A stretch of DNA of 64,000 bases, taken from assembly GCA_947496355.1 (NCBI GenBank), contig CANMCO010000003.1:459875-523874 (forward strand). Direction: 5' to 3'. This stretch comes from an uncultured Aquimarina sp. Lineage in GTDB: Bacteria > Bacteroidota > Bacteroidia > Flavobacteriales > Flavobacteriaceae. The notes below the pieces were generated by a model. It ran no database searches, was not told where the DNA came from, and saw nothing but the letters and a program-made list of their open reading frames with translations. A program made the translations under genes and the position numbers. This document shows, piece after piece, positions 40,646 to 49,861 of this stretch (positions are counted from its first letter, which is position 1; the number at the start of each line of letters is the position of its first letter).

Positions 40646-42844
40646 ATGAAAACTCAACTTACGCTTACAAAAAAAACAGTATTCCTTTTGATCATTACAT
40701 GTATAACTACTGTCGCTACATATGCGCAACAGGTCATTAATGCCACTTTACAAAATGATGGCAGAACAAGACAATATAGGCTGTATGTTCCTGCAAGTTA
40801 CGATGCTAGTAAACCGGCTCCTTTAATTTTAAATTTCCATGGTTTTACGAACAATATTGATACACAATATAACCAAAGTGATTTTAGGCAACTAGCTGAA
40901 GACAATCAATTTATATTTGTAACACCTCAGGGTCTCGGCGGTTTTTTCTCGGGATGGGCTATAAACAATAGTTTTGGTGGTAATGAAGATGATTTAGGAT
41001 TTTCAGATGCACTTATTAATAAAATTCAAGAAGATTTTAATATTAATGAAAAACGTATTTACGCGACCGGATTTTCAAACGGGGGCTTTTTTAGCTATAG
41101 ACTAGCCTGTGAATTAAGTCCAAGGATTGCAGCTGTAGCCTCTGTAGCTGGTAGTATGACAAGAATATGGATAGACAGAGGACAATGTCAACCACAACAC
41201 CCTACCGCTGTATTACAAATAACGGGTACTAATGATAATGTTATCTCTATAAACGGTAACGGATCTAATGAACCTATACAGGACGTTATGGAATATTGGT
41301 CAAGTGTTAACAATGGCGACTCTACACCAGAAGTTATTCAATTAGGAGGGGGATCTACACGTTCTATTTGGGATAATGGCGATAATGGAACGACTGCAGA
41401 ATTTATCAGAGTTCAAGGAAAAGGACATAGCTGGAATGGTGGAAACGTAAACACTTCTCAAGAAATCTGGAAATTCTTTTCTCGATTTGATATCGACGGA
41501 GAAATAGATCCAACTACAACGCCTCCTACAGGTGAAACTTGTTCAGGAGATATATCTTCTTTTCCTTACAGCGAAAGTTTTGAAAGTAATTTAGGGCAGT
41601 GGTCACAGTCAACTAATGATGACCTAAATTGGACCAGAGATTCTGGTGGTACTCCTTCTAGTAATACAGGCCCATCTAATGGAGCAGATGGTAGTTTTTA
41701 CCTTTATGTAGAGGCTTCTGGTAATGGTACGGGGTTTCCTAATAAAAGAGCTATACTTAATTCTCCATGTTTAGATTTTACAGGAATAGACTCACCAAGA
41801 CTTAACTTCCAGTATCATATGTTTGGTAGCGCTATTAATAGTTTAACTATTGAGGCAAGAACTAATAATCAAGGAGATTGGACAAGTGTATTTAGTAGAA
41901 ATGGTAATCAGGGTAACAACTGGAATGCAGCAGATGTTGATCTTGCTGCTTATGCAGGAAATGATAGTGTGCAATTACGATTTAATGTAGTTACTGGTTC
42001 TGGTAATAGCGGATGGCAAAGTGATATTGCTATCGATGCAATAACTATCCAGAACGGTTCTATAGATCCAGGACCAGTATGTGATAGTATTAATTTTAAT
42101 GACTTTACAATCACTTCTTTTTCTAATCAAGATAATGAAGGAAATTTCTCTATAGAAAATGGTGGAGACGCTTTATCGCTATCTAATAATACATGGAAAT
42201 ATATTGGTCTTGATTACACAGTAACGGCTAATACGGTTATTGAGTTTGATTTTAGTAGTACATCCCAAGGAGAGATTCATGCTGTAGGGTTTGAAAATAA
42301 TAATACATTAACATCATCACGTTATTTCAAAGTACATGGTACTCAAAATTATGGGGTGACTAACTTTGATAACTATGCAGGAGGTACTACTACATATGTA
42401 ATTCCTGTTGGAAATTTCTATACAGGAGCTATGGATAGATTAGTATTTATAAATGATAATGATAGTGGTTCAGGAAATAACTCTATATTCTCTAACGTCA
42501 AGATTTATGAAGGATCTTGTGATGGATCGATAGTAGCAGAAAGATCTGGTTTTGGTAGTGAAACTGCAATTTTGGGTACTGAAGATGAAGGAACAACTTC
42601 TTTTGCGGCTTTGTATCCAAATCCGACAAATGATCAATTTTCTCTTAATATAAACTCAAAAAGCACTAAAGAGATACGGGTTACTATATACACGACATTG
42701 GGACAGAAAAAATATGAAACTAGATTAAATCCTGGTGTAAATAATTTCTCTGCCAACAGCTTAGCGCTTGCTCCTGGGATTTACGTTGTGAAAATTCAAT
42801 CTGAGGGCGAGGAAGATATTGTGAAAAAATTAGTTGTTAATTAA
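40646..42844 (+). CDS. Secreted multidomain esterase of the PHB depolymerase/feruloyl esterase type with T9SS sorting domain
   Basis: 732 residues. Signal peptide ends near TYAQ. Esterase domain (~28-280): RLYVPASYDASKPAPLILNFHG, catalytic Ser in GFSNGGFFSYRLA, Asp in TGTNDNVI, His in GKGHSWNGG. A proline/threonine linker is followed by a MAM-like jelly roll (FPYSESFESNLGQWSQ), a second beta-sandwich (~480-620), and a type A T9SS sorting domain (LYPNPTNDQFSLNI, ETRLNPGVNNFS, LAPGIYVVKIQ). The enzyme is expected on the cell surface and should cut polyester or ferulate-type esters in biopolymers. The terminator at 42877 closes the gene. Confidence 0.92.
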   Translation: MKTQLTLTKKTVFLLIITCITTVATYAQQVINATLQNDGRTRQYRLYVPASYDASKPAPLILNFHGFTNNIDTQYNQSDFRQLAEDNQFIFVTPQGLGGFFSGWAINNSFGGNEDDLGFSDALINKIQEDFNINEKRIYATGFSNGGFFSYRLACELSPRIAAVASVAGSMTRIWIDRGQCQPQHPTAVLQITGTNDNVISINGNGSNEPIQDVMEYWSSVNNGDSTPEVIQLGGGSTRSIWDNGDNGTTAEFIRVQGKGHSWNGGNVNTSQEIWKFFSRFDIDGEIDPTTTPPTGETCSGDISSFPYSESFESNLGQWSQSTNDDLNWTRDSGGTPSSNTGPSNGADGSFYLYVEASGNGTGFPNKRAILNSPCLDFTGIDSPRLNFQYHMFGSAINSLTIEARTNNQGDWTSVFSRNGNQGNNWNAADVDLAAYAGNDSVQLRFNVVTGSGNSGWQSDIAIDAITIQNGSIDPGPVCDSINFNDFTITSFSNQDNEGNFSIENGGDALSLSNNTWKYIGLDYTVTANTVIEFDFSSTSQGEIHAVGFENNNTLTSSRYFKVHGTQNYGVTNFDNYAGGTTTYVIPVGNFYTGAMDRLVFINDNDSGSGNNSIFSNVKIYEGSCDGSIVAERSGFGSETAILGTEDEGTTSFAALYPNPTNDQFSLNINSKSTKEIRVTIYTTLGQKKYETRLNPGVNNFSANSLALAPGIYVVKIQSEGEEDIVKKLVVN

Positions 42845-42876
42845 TAATTTATTTGACCACTAAATAATGAACAAAG

Positions 42877-42912
42877 GATGCTTCAATTATTAAACTGAAG
42901 CATCTTTTATTT
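42877..42912 (+). terminator. Terminator after the secreted esterase
   Basis: GATGCTTCA and TGAAGCATC pair perfectly (9 bp, 10-nt loop) and are followed by TTTTATTTTTG. It lies 32 nt after the stop. Confidence 0.9.
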
Positions 42913-42974
42913 TTGTTGTATTTCAATTAATCAAAATCGAAGTATAATAATTGTTTTATAATTATAAACCTAAA

Positions 42975-43859
42975 CTATAAAAAATCCTCTTCAAAACTTG
43001 AAACAAAATCATGAATATATTTCTTATTTCTGTTAGCCGATTTTACCACTAGATAATGGTTGCGTTTGAGCCCATTTTTACTGATACGTTTAAAAGAAAT
43101 ATCTTCTGGTAATTTAAAGGATTTTAGCTGCCATTTTGGAGCACACATAATTCCCATATTTGCCTTAATCATTGAAAGCGTGATTTCTGTAAACGGAATG
43201 GCGGATATTTTTTTAGGGTTAATGTTATTAGGCCTCAAGAAATGCTCATATACTGAAACACCCTCTAAAGGGAAAGAGTTAATAAGCAAATGAATATCCG
43301 AAAAATGGCTCGCTTCTACATAATCAAGGGCATTTAAAGAATTTTCTTTATGCATTATGGCAAAAATCTCATCTCCATACACCTTTATACTTGTTAACTC
43401 CTCTGACGAAGGTTTAGAAGTTACGATTGCGATATCTATTTCATTAGATAGTATTTGTGATATGGTTTGATGTGTTGCTCCCAATGATAAATCAATATCT
43501 ATTTCTGGATAAAGAATCCCCATTTTTTGAATAAATTCAGGAATAGTATGAAAAAAAGATTGACACTCTGCACTTAACTTAATAGAACCTTTCGAGCCTT
43601 CTTTTATGTCTTTAATAGTATTAAAACTTTCGTCGATTGAACTAAATAGTTTGTTTGCAAGCTTGTAAAGCTCTGTACCTTCATTGGTAAGTTCCCATTT
43701 GTTCCTGCTTCTATAAAAAACCTTAAAGCCCAAGCGCTCTTCAAGATCCCTTAATTGATGGCTTAGAGCAGATTGTGTTAAAAACAAACGCTCCGAAGAA
43801 TTGGCAAGACTACCTTCTTCTGCAATGGTTTTAATAAGCCTAAAATATTTTAATTCCAT
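42975..43859 (-). CDS. LysR-family transcription regulator
   Basis: 294 residues. The winged helix-turn-helix is canonical (LKYFRLIKTIAEEGSLANSSERLFLTQSALSHQLRDLEERLGFKVFYRSRNKWELTNEG). The effector domain follows from about residue 95 (GSIKLSAECQSFFHTIPEFIQKMGILYPEIDIDLSLG; FAIMHKENSLN). It is transcribed away from the racemase gene with 153 nt between the starts, and a LysR-type palindrome (43895-43909) lies in that gap, so it very probably controls the racemase gene and itself. Confidence 0.93.
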   Translation of the reverse strand: MELKYFRLIKTIAEEGSLANSSERLFLTQSALSHQLRDLEERLGFKVFYRSRNKWELTNEGTELYKLANKLFSSIDESFNTIKDIKEGSKGSIKLSAECQSFFHTIPEFIQKMGILYPEIDIDLSLGATHQTISQILSNEIDIAIVTSKPSSEELTSIKVYGDEIFAIMHKENSLNALDYVEASHFSDIHLLINSFPLEGVSVYEHFLRPNNINPKKISAIPFTEITLSMIKANMGIMCAPKWQLKSFKLPEDISFKRISKNGLKRNHYLVVKSANRNKKYIHDFVSSFEEDFL

Positions 43860-43894
43860 ACATCAAAGATACAATACTTCGTGCATGAGTGTAG

Positions 43895-43909
43895 TTGAAA
43901 ATTTTTCAA
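43895..43909. promoter_or_regulatory. LysR-type operator candidate
   Basis: TTGAA-N5-TTCAA is a perfect palindrome that contains the T-N11-A core of LysR boxes. It lies 36 nt upstream of the regulator start and about 60 nt upstream of the racemase -33 box. Confidence 0.65.
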
Positions 43910-43967
43910 CCATAACCTTGAAACCTCTCAACTTTCTTTCTTTTAAAATAGTATCTCTAACGATAAT

Positions 43968-44000
43968 TTTGACAAATAATAAAAACAGTGTTTACATTTA
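43968..44000 (+). promoter_or_regulatory. Promoter of the racemase gene
   Basis: TTTG (43968-43971), 21 nt, TACATTTA (43993-44000; seven of eight of the consensus). The start codon is only 13 nt further on, so the mRNA would have a very short leader. Confidence 0.7.
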
Positions 44001-44012
44001 AAATATAGAAAT

Positions 44013-44729
44013 ATGAAAACTATTGGATTAATTGGTGGAATGGGTTGGGAATCATCTAAAGTCTATTATGAGCGTATCAATAAAAAAGCGAATGAGGTTT
44101 TAGGAGGTTCGCACTCAGCAAGAATTATTATGGTTTCGGTAGATTTCGCTGAAATAGAAAAGTTAACACATGCTAATAACTGGGATGCTATCGGGGAAAT
44201 TGTGGCAAGCAGTGCAAAACAATTAGAAAGGGCAGGAGCAGATATAGTGTTACTGTGTACAAACTTAATTCATATTGTTAGCGAAGTTATTATTGAAAAT
44301 ATTTCGATTCCATTTCTACACATTGCAGACGCTACAGGAGAAGCAATTCAAAAACAAAAATTAAAAAAGATTCTTCTTTTGGGCACCAAACATACCATGG
44401 AAAAAGACTTTTATATTAAAACATTAGAAGACATTTATGAGTTAGAGGTTGTAATCCCTAATGCAGAAGATAGAGCGGTTATCCATGCTATAATTTATGA
44501 GGAATTACTAAAAAATAAATTTACCAAAACGTCAAAAAAGACCATTCTAAAAATTATAAAGAAAGCACAGCTTGAAGGAGTAGAAGGTGTCATTCTAGGT
44601 TGTACAGAACTACCAATGCTCATTAAAGAAACAGATGTAACTATTCCAACTTTTGATACTGGAAATATTCATGCAAATAAAGCAGTAATAATGACGACAA
44701 ACACCCAGGAATATTATGAAAACGTGTAA
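44013..44729 (+). CDS. Aspartate/glutamate racemase family enzyme
   Basis: 238 residues with the family start KTIGLIGGMGWESSKVYYERIN. The two catalytic cysteines are present: Cys82 in LLCTNLIH and Cys197 in LGCTELP. Between them are the usual IPFLHIADATGEAI and LLLGTKHTMEKDFY. The first site is normally C-N-T-x-H or CTNTMH; here the residue after Asn is Leu, so specificity could differ. It interconverts L- and D-aspartate or glutamate. It is regulated by the divergent LysR gene. Confidence 0.9.
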   Translation: MKTIGLIGGMGWESSKVYYERINKKANEVLGGSHSARIIMVSVDFAEIEKLTHANNWDAIGEIVASSAKQLERAGADIVLLCTNLIHIVSEVIIENISIPFLHIADATGEAIQKQKLKKILLLGTKHTMEKDFYIKTLEDIYELEVVIPNAEDRAVIHAIIYEELLKNKFTKTSKKTILKIIKKAQLEGVEGVILGCTELPMLIKETDVTIPTFDTGNIHANKAVIMTTNTQEYYENV

Positions 44730-44913
44730 AATAGAATATACTTGTCAAAATCAAGTACATCAAAAATCAAAGTTGAATCAAATACTGATAAAAGTTTTTA
44801 CAAATTACGTAAATGCTTTGAGTACATTGTTATTTTTTGATTCGGATTGCAGTTGTGGATCTAATAAACATGCTATGGGTATAATGATTCATAAATAGGG
44901 AAACATCATTACT

Positions 44914-45000
44914 CTATTTATTTTGGTCCATAAACATAATCACTTCCTCTGCAAATTGATCTGCTTCACTAAACATTATCTCATGTCCCGAACGTTGGCT
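44914..45000 (-). pseudogene. C-terminal remnant of an alpha/beta hydrolase
   Basis: Reading leftward from position 45000, 28 codons encode SQRSGHEIMFSEADQFAEEV and then IMFMDQNK before a TAG at 44914. The SGHE(I/V)MFSE stretch with its catalytic His is the end of an alpha/beta hydrolase. No start or Ser/Asp part is left. It lies directly after, and in the same frame as, the stop of the tesA-like gene (45001). Confidence 0.65.
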
Positions 45001-45744
45001 TTATTTAATAACCTTTTCCAAAACGGTCCACACATTGTTGGCAAGGATCCTGTGTCCCTCGGCAGTAGGGTGGATGCCATCTGCCTGATTTAGTTCTACA
45101 ATACCGCCAACATTTTTTAATAAAAAGGGTATTAGTTCTAGTTTGTTCTTCTGGGCAAGATCAGGAAAAATTGCTCTGAACTCAGTAATATATTCAGGTC
45201 CCATATTTGGAGGCAACTGCATACCGGCTAAAATGATTGTTGTTTCAGGGTTTTTCTTTCTTACCGTATCGATAATAGCCTGAAGGTTCTCTCGTGTTTC
45301 GGTTAAGGGAACCCCACGCAATCCGTCATTGGCACCTAACTCTAATATAAAGACATCAACTTTTTGATTGAGCACCCATGTAATGCGGCTTTTTCCTCCT
45401 GCTGTAGTTTCTCCGCTTAGCCCTGAATTAATGACAGTGTACCGTAAACCTAAAGAATCAAGCCTAGTCTGAAGGATAGCGGGATATGCATCATTGATGT
45501 CATCTAGTCCGTAGCCTGCAGTCAGACTATCCCCAAAACAAAGAATGGTCTTAGTAGCAGTATCTTTAATGGTATCGTTACTATTTTCAACGGATTCTTT
45601 CTGGGTACTTGTTACTTTTTTAACGTTGCTTTCTCCACAAGAGAGTAGTAAACTAAAAATTAAAAAATAACAAAACTTTAAGGAAATGTCCTCATAACGA
45701 GTGTATAGATTTGAAACCATTTGCTTATTTTTCCTGTTTAGCAT
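45001..45744 (-). CDS. tesA: GDSL/SGNH-type esterase lipoprotein (TesA-like arylesterase)
   Basis: 247 residues. The lipobox is LLLSC (in LIFSLLLSCGES), so a lipoprotein; a start at 45720 would also keep it. SGNH blocks: ILCFGDSLTAGYGLDD (Ser), VINSGLSGETTAGG (Gly), LELGANDGLRGVP (Asn), ADGIHPTAEGH (Asp/His). It is the multifunctional thioesterase/protease I/lysophospholipase type. It is divergent from the ybbA-ybbP genes by 27 nt, the same order as tesA and ybbA-ybbP in enterobacteria. Confidence 0.93.
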   Translation of the reverse strand: MLNRKNKQMVSNLYTRYEDISLKFCYFLIFSLLLSCGESNVKKVTSTQKESVENSNDTIKDTATKTILCFGDSLTAGYGLDDINDAYPAILQTRLDSLGLRYTVINSGLSGETTAGGKSRITWVLNQKVDVFILELGANDGLRGVPLTETRENLQAIIDTVRKKNPETTIILAGMQLPPNMGPEYITEFRAIFPDLAQKNKLELIPFLLKNVGGIVELNQADGIHPTAEGHRILANNVWTVLEKVIK

Positions 45745-45771
45745 TTCCTATAGAATTAATTGAAAATCAAT

Positions 45772-46461
45772 ATGCCAAAGATATTAAAGATTCATGAGCT
45801 AGAGAAAACTTATAGCAGTGGTTCAAAAAAACTTAAGGTCTTACACGATATTTCGTTTGAGGTTGAAAAAGGGGCTACCTTTTCTATTGTAGGTCCTTCC
45901 GGGAGCGGTAAAACCACCTTACTCGGACTTTGTGCAGGATTAGACCATCAAGACTCTGGTACAGTTGAGTTATGCGGTCAGAATCTGAAAGAACTAGATG
46001 AAGATGAACGTGCGCAATTAAGAAATAAAGAGGTAGGATTTATATTTCAGGATTTTCAATTGTTACCAACATTGACTGCGTTGGAGAATGTGATTGTGCC
46101 CTTAGAGTTACAAGGAGTTAAAAATGCTGCTAAACAGGGTATGGAGTTACTAAAAAAAGTAGGACTAGCAGATCGTTTTCACCACTATCCCTCGCAATTA
46201 TCCGGAGGAGAGCAGCAACGTGTAGCGTTGGCAAGGGCTTTTTCAAATTCACCTTCTATCTTATTCGCCGATGAGCCTACCGGAAATTTAGATGAGGAGA
46301 CTGGAGAAAAAGTAATACAGCTCCTTTTTGAATTGAATAAAGAAGCCGGAACTACCTTAGTGATTATCTCTCACGATCTTGATCTGGCAAACAGAACACA
46401 ACAGATTCTTCGATTAAAGGGTGGAAAAATTATAACAAATGAGAGAACCCTATCGCAGTGA
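45772..46461 (+). CDS. ybbA: ABC transporter ATPase, YbbA type
   Basis: 229 residues from the ATG at 45772 (MPKILKIHELEKTY); a TTG at 45760 would extend it by four residues. All ATPase motifs are canonical: GPSGSGKTTLL, Q-loop FIFQDFQLLPTL, signature LSGGEQQRVALARAF, Walker B ILFADEPTGNLD, H-loop VIISHD. It is a LolD/MacB-like cassette. The stop overlaps the permease start by 4 nt, so the two are coupled and work together. It is next to tesA and should act in export of a lipid-like or peptide substrate, as proposed for its E. coli counterpart. Confidence 0.94.
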   Translation: MPKILKIHELEKTYSSGSKKLKVLHDISFEVEKGATFSIVGPSGSGKTTLLGLCAGLDHQDSGTVELCGQNLKELDEDERAQLRNKEVGFIFQDFQLLPTLTALENVIVPLELQGVKNAAKQGMELLKKVGLADRFHHYPSQLSGGEQQRVALARAFSNSPSILFADEPTGNLDEETGEKVIQLLFELNKEAGTTLVIISHDLDLANRTQQILRLKGGKIITNERTLSQ

Positions 46462-49001
46462 TTAAGAAGCATTCATATTCAAAAGCTGGTATCTCCTGGC
46501 TAATAAAGATGGCATGGCGTGATGGAAGGGCTAGTATTTCTAGGTTATTACTATTCATGGCGTCGATCATTCTTGGTATTGCTGCCGTAGTTTCGATACA
46601 ATTATTCAGTGAAAACGTAAAACAGAATATCGAGCGTCAATCCAAAGTGTTAATGGGCGCCGATTTTATTATTGATAGCAGGCAACTTCCCAATGAAAAA
46701 GTGCAGGCCATCATTGACTCTTTAGGAGCAGACGCTTACGAAGTCAACTTTCCGTCTATGGCAGCATTTCCAAAAAATGGGGCTGCCAAATTGGTACAAG
46801 TACGAGGTATGGAAGGTGCCTTCCCGTTCTATGGAACCTTAGAAACCGAACCTAGCGCAGCAGCTACTGAGTATCAACAAAAAGGAGGAGCGTTAGTAGA
46901 TGCCACTCTAATGCTACAATACGATATCAAACCGGGTGATTCAATCAAACTAGGAGTGATTACTTTGCCCATTACAGGCGCTATTAATTCAATGCCTGGT
47001 CGCTCAGGGATTTCAACAACTGTGGCTCCAACCGTGCTTATTCCTTTTCGATTTATCGCACAAACCGAACTACTGCAATTGGGCAGCAGAAAAGAATATC
47101 AATATTTTTTTGTTGCGCCAAATACGGACCTGGACCAATTAGATGAGACTTTGGACCCCATCTTAGATGCTGAAAATGCAGACTTGGATACCCATACTAG
47201 CACAAGTAGACAAATAGGGCGTAGTTATGGAAACATGGGTAAATTCCTGAATTTGGCTGCGTTTATAGCCTTGCTATTGGGGTGCATCGGTATTGCTAGT
47301 TCTGTTCACATCTATATCAAGGAGAAATTAACCGACGTAGCCGTTTTAAAATGTTTGGGTGCAAGCAGGAAACAAACTTTTTTGATTTACCTTATACAAA
47401 TTGCGGTCATGGGCTTTATTGGTGGTGGTGTAGGTACGGTATTAGGTATTGGACTCCAACAGGCGCTTCCATTTCTTTTAGAGGAATTTTTACCCTTTGA
47501 TATTCAGGTTTCGATTAGTCTACAGCCTATTGTTATGGGGCTATTGTTAGGTGTTTTAATGTCGGTATTATTTGCATTATTGCCTTTGCTTGGTACTTGG
47601 TATGTTTCACCTTTAGAAGTATTGCGGGTGTCCGAAGAGCAACCGGTACGATCAAGAAAAGTGCGAACATTCACCTTTGGTGCGATCTTACTTTTTATCC
47701 TCTTGTTTTCCATTTGGATTTTTAAAGACTTGTTATTTGCTTTGGCTTTTGTTTTAGGTATTTTTGTCACTTTCGCTATCCTGGCCAGTATTTCCGTTTT
47801 ATTTATCAAGGCAATCAAAAGCTATTTCCCAACGGCTTGGGGATTTACCGCACGAACAAGTCTATTGAATCTTTTCCGGCCTAATAATCAGACCATGGTG
47901 CTTATCTTGGCTATTGGTCTAGGCACTTTTTTGATTAGCACCTTATATTTTACAAAAGACATACTGTTGGCAAAAACAGCGTTGGACAACAGTCCGGACA
48001 ATGCCAATATTATCTTAGTGGATGTACAGCCCGGGCAGCGAGAGGCTGTAGTGGCTAACATTAAACCTACAGGTTTGGAAGTCATCGATAACCTGTCGAT
48101 TGTTACTATGAGGATGCATAGTATCAAAGGAATAGTGACCAACGAGATTAGAAAGGATACAAGTTCAACGATCAATGAATGGGTTTTGAATCATGAATTT
48201 AGAACGACCTTTCGTGACTCACTTATTACTTCAGAAACCGTTATAGAAGGAAGCTGGTTAAAGGAAGTCAAATCTGGTGAAGAGGTTACTATTTCTATCT
48301 CAGAAAGTCTTGCTGAAAATGCTAATCTAGGAGTTGGAGACGCCATTGTCTTTAACGTACAAGGAGTGTTGATGGAAACCACTGTAGGAAGCATTAGAAA
48401 AGTAGACTGGACAAGGTTACAGTTAAATTTTATGATCGTTTTTCCTAAAGGTGTATTAGAACAGGCACCACAATTTCATGTGTTAACGACTTATGTACCG
48501 GATAATGAAACTTCAGCGACATTGCAGCGGGAGCTGATACGCAAATTCCCAAATATCACTGTCTTTGATCTAAGGCAGATATATAAGGTTATTGAAGACA
48601 TCTTAGAAAAGATCTCTTGGGTTATTAATTTCATGGCTTTCTTCAGTATTCTTACGGGTCTTATTGTATTAATAGGTTCGGTTCGTAACAGTAAATACCA
48701 ACGTATTAAAGAGAGTGTGTTATTACGTACACTAGGTGCTAGGAGCAAACAAATCCTTCGCATTACGGCACTTGAATATTTGTTTTTGGGAATACTTGGG
48801 AGCTTGGCAGGAATCTTCCTGTCGTTAATTAGCAGTCAATTGTTGGCCACATTGCTGTTTGAAGAGCCCTTTGTGCCTTCAAGTATTCCATTCCTACTGT
48901 TTTTACCCGGTGTTGTGATTTTGGTGTTAGCCATTGGATTAAGTAATATTAAAAGTGTACTGCAAAGTCCGCCTTTAGAAGTATTAAGAAAAGTAGGGTA
49001 G
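46458..49001 (+). CDS. ybbP: FtsX-type ABC permease, YbbP type
   Basis: 847 residues from a GTG that overlaps the ATPase stop by 4 nt. It has the long FtsX layout: an N-terminal TM (ISRLLLFMASIILGIAAVVSIQLF), a periplasmic domain (~45-255), three TMs (~255-380), TMs near 400-440, a second large periplasmic domain (~500-690), and three C-terminal TMs (FSILTGLIVLIGSVRN; ALEYLFLGILGSLAGIFLS). The repeats LKCLGASRKQTFLIYLIQIAVMGFIGG and LRTLGARSKQILRITALEYLFLG show an internal duplication typical of YbbP. It forms the membrane part of the YbbA/YbbP exporter. Confidence 0.94.
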   Translation: MIKKHSYSKAGISWLIKMAWRDGRASISRLLLFMASIILGIAAVVSIQLFSENVKQNIERQSKVLMGADFIIDSRQLPNEKVQAIIDSLGADAYEVNFPSMAAFPKNGAAKLVQVRGMEGAFPFYGTLETEPSAAATEYQQKGGALVDATLMLQYDIKPGDSIKLGVITLPITGAINSMPGRSGISTTVAPTVLIPFRFIAQTELLQLGSRKEYQYFFVAPNTDLDQLDETLDPILDAENADLDTHTSTSRQIGRSYGNMGKFLNLAAFIALLLGCIGIASSVHIYIKEKLTDVAVLKCLGASRKQTFLIYLIQIAVMGFIGGGVGTVLGIGLQQALPFLLEEFLPFDIQVSISLQPIVMGLLLGVLMSVLFALLPLLGTWYVSPLEVLRVSEEQPVRSRKVRTFTFGAILLFILLFSIWIFKDLLFALAFVLGIFVTFAILASISVLFIKAIKSYFPTAWGFTARTSLLNLFRPNNQTMVLILAIGLGTFLISTLYFTKDILLAKTALDNSPDNANIILVDVQPGQREAVVANIKPTGLEVIDNLSIVTMRMHSIKGIVTNEIRKDTSSTINEWVLNHEFRTTFRDSLITSETVIEGSWLKEVKSGEEVTISISESLAENANLGVGDAIVFNVQGVLMETTVGSIRKVDWTRLQLNFMIVFPKGVLEQAPQFHVLTTYVPDNETSATLQRELIRKFPNITVFDLRQIYKVIEDILEKISWVINFMAFFSILTGLIVLIGSVRNSKYQRIKESVLLRTLGARSKQILRITALEYLFLGILGSLAGIFLSLISSQLLATLLFEEPFVPSSIPFLLFLPGVVILVLAIGLSNIKSVLQSPPLEVLRKVG

Positions 49002-49158
49002 TGGTATTATTATTTAAGATTCAGGAACTCGTCTAAAACAAAACAATCCTCTAGTAATTAATAATTTCCACTATTAATTCTTAATTAACTTAATAATTCC
49101 TTTGTAGGAGATACCAATTGGAATTTCTATACCGCTAAGTAAGAGAACATCTTTTATC

Positions 49159-49857
49159 TTAAAGCCACTTCGCTTTTATATCTTTGTATTTAGTTCTTCC
49201 GATAGGGATACGTTCTCCATTCTTTAACTCAGTCATATATTTGCTTCCAGACTCTACAATAATTTCCTTTATCTCAGACATCTTCACTAGGTATGATTTA
49301 TGGATTCGTTCAAAAGTATTTGATAACAACTGTTCTAATTTTTCAAGCGATTTATCATGTAGTTCTTTTTTTCCATCAGCAAGAAAGAGTTCGGTATAGG
49401 CACCAGCTCCTTTGATATAAAGTACATCTTCAATTGGTATTAGTTGTATACGATGCCTTTTTTTAATGGCCAAAAATTTAACCGCATTCGTTTCAATCTT
49501 TTCATTAGCTATAGCCCTATCTAAGGCTTGTTCCAAGCGTTCCCTATTAAAGGGTTTAGGTACAAAATCTAAAACCCCATATTCAAAAGCAGTAATTGCT
49601 TGATCTCTGTAAGCAGAAATAACTATCGTATGGAAGGATTTAGAAACCGCCGTTCTCAGTAGGTCAAAACCATTGTCACCGTTAAGGTTCAAATCTAGAA
49701 GAACAAGATCCAATGAGCTGTTTTCAATAAACTTCAATGCCTCAGAGAGTGTATTAATGTGCTTTAGCGATTGTAAGGCATCGCCAAAAATATCACGAGT
49801 CATTCGTTCAATTCTTTTGGCTATTCTTGATTCATCTTCAACGATTAAAATGTTCAT
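49159..49857 (-). CDS. LytTR response regulator
   Basis: 232 residues: receiver (NILIVEDESRIAKR, phosphorylation Asp in LVLLDLNLNGDNGFDLL, TIVISAYRDQAITAFEYG, DFVPKPFNRERLEQ) and LytTR domain (IPIEDVLYIKGAGAYTELFLADG, FERIHKSYLVKMSEI, YMTELKNGERIPIGRTKYKDIK). It lies 4 nt after the kinase gene, a classic LytS/LytR-like pair. The divergent PD40 gene at 51795 is its likely first target; no operator was recognised. Confidence 0.94.
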   Translation of the reverse strand: MNILIVEDESRIAKRIERMTRDIFGDALQSLKHINTLSEALKFIENSSLDLVLLDLNLNGDNGFDLLRTAVSKSFHTIVISAYRDQAITAFEYGVLDFVPKPFNRERLEQALDRAIANEKIETNAVKFLAIKKRHRIQLIPIEDVLYIKGAGAYTELFLADGKKELHDKSLEKLEQLLSNTFERIHKSYLVKMSEIKEIIVESGSKYMTELKNGERIPIGRTKYKDIKAKWL

Positions 49858-49861
49858 TTCC

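Noticed and set aside
44716..44898. 60-codon frame overlapping the end of the racemase gene
   Set aside because: No similarity, unusual composition and overlap with the racemase stop; probably chance.
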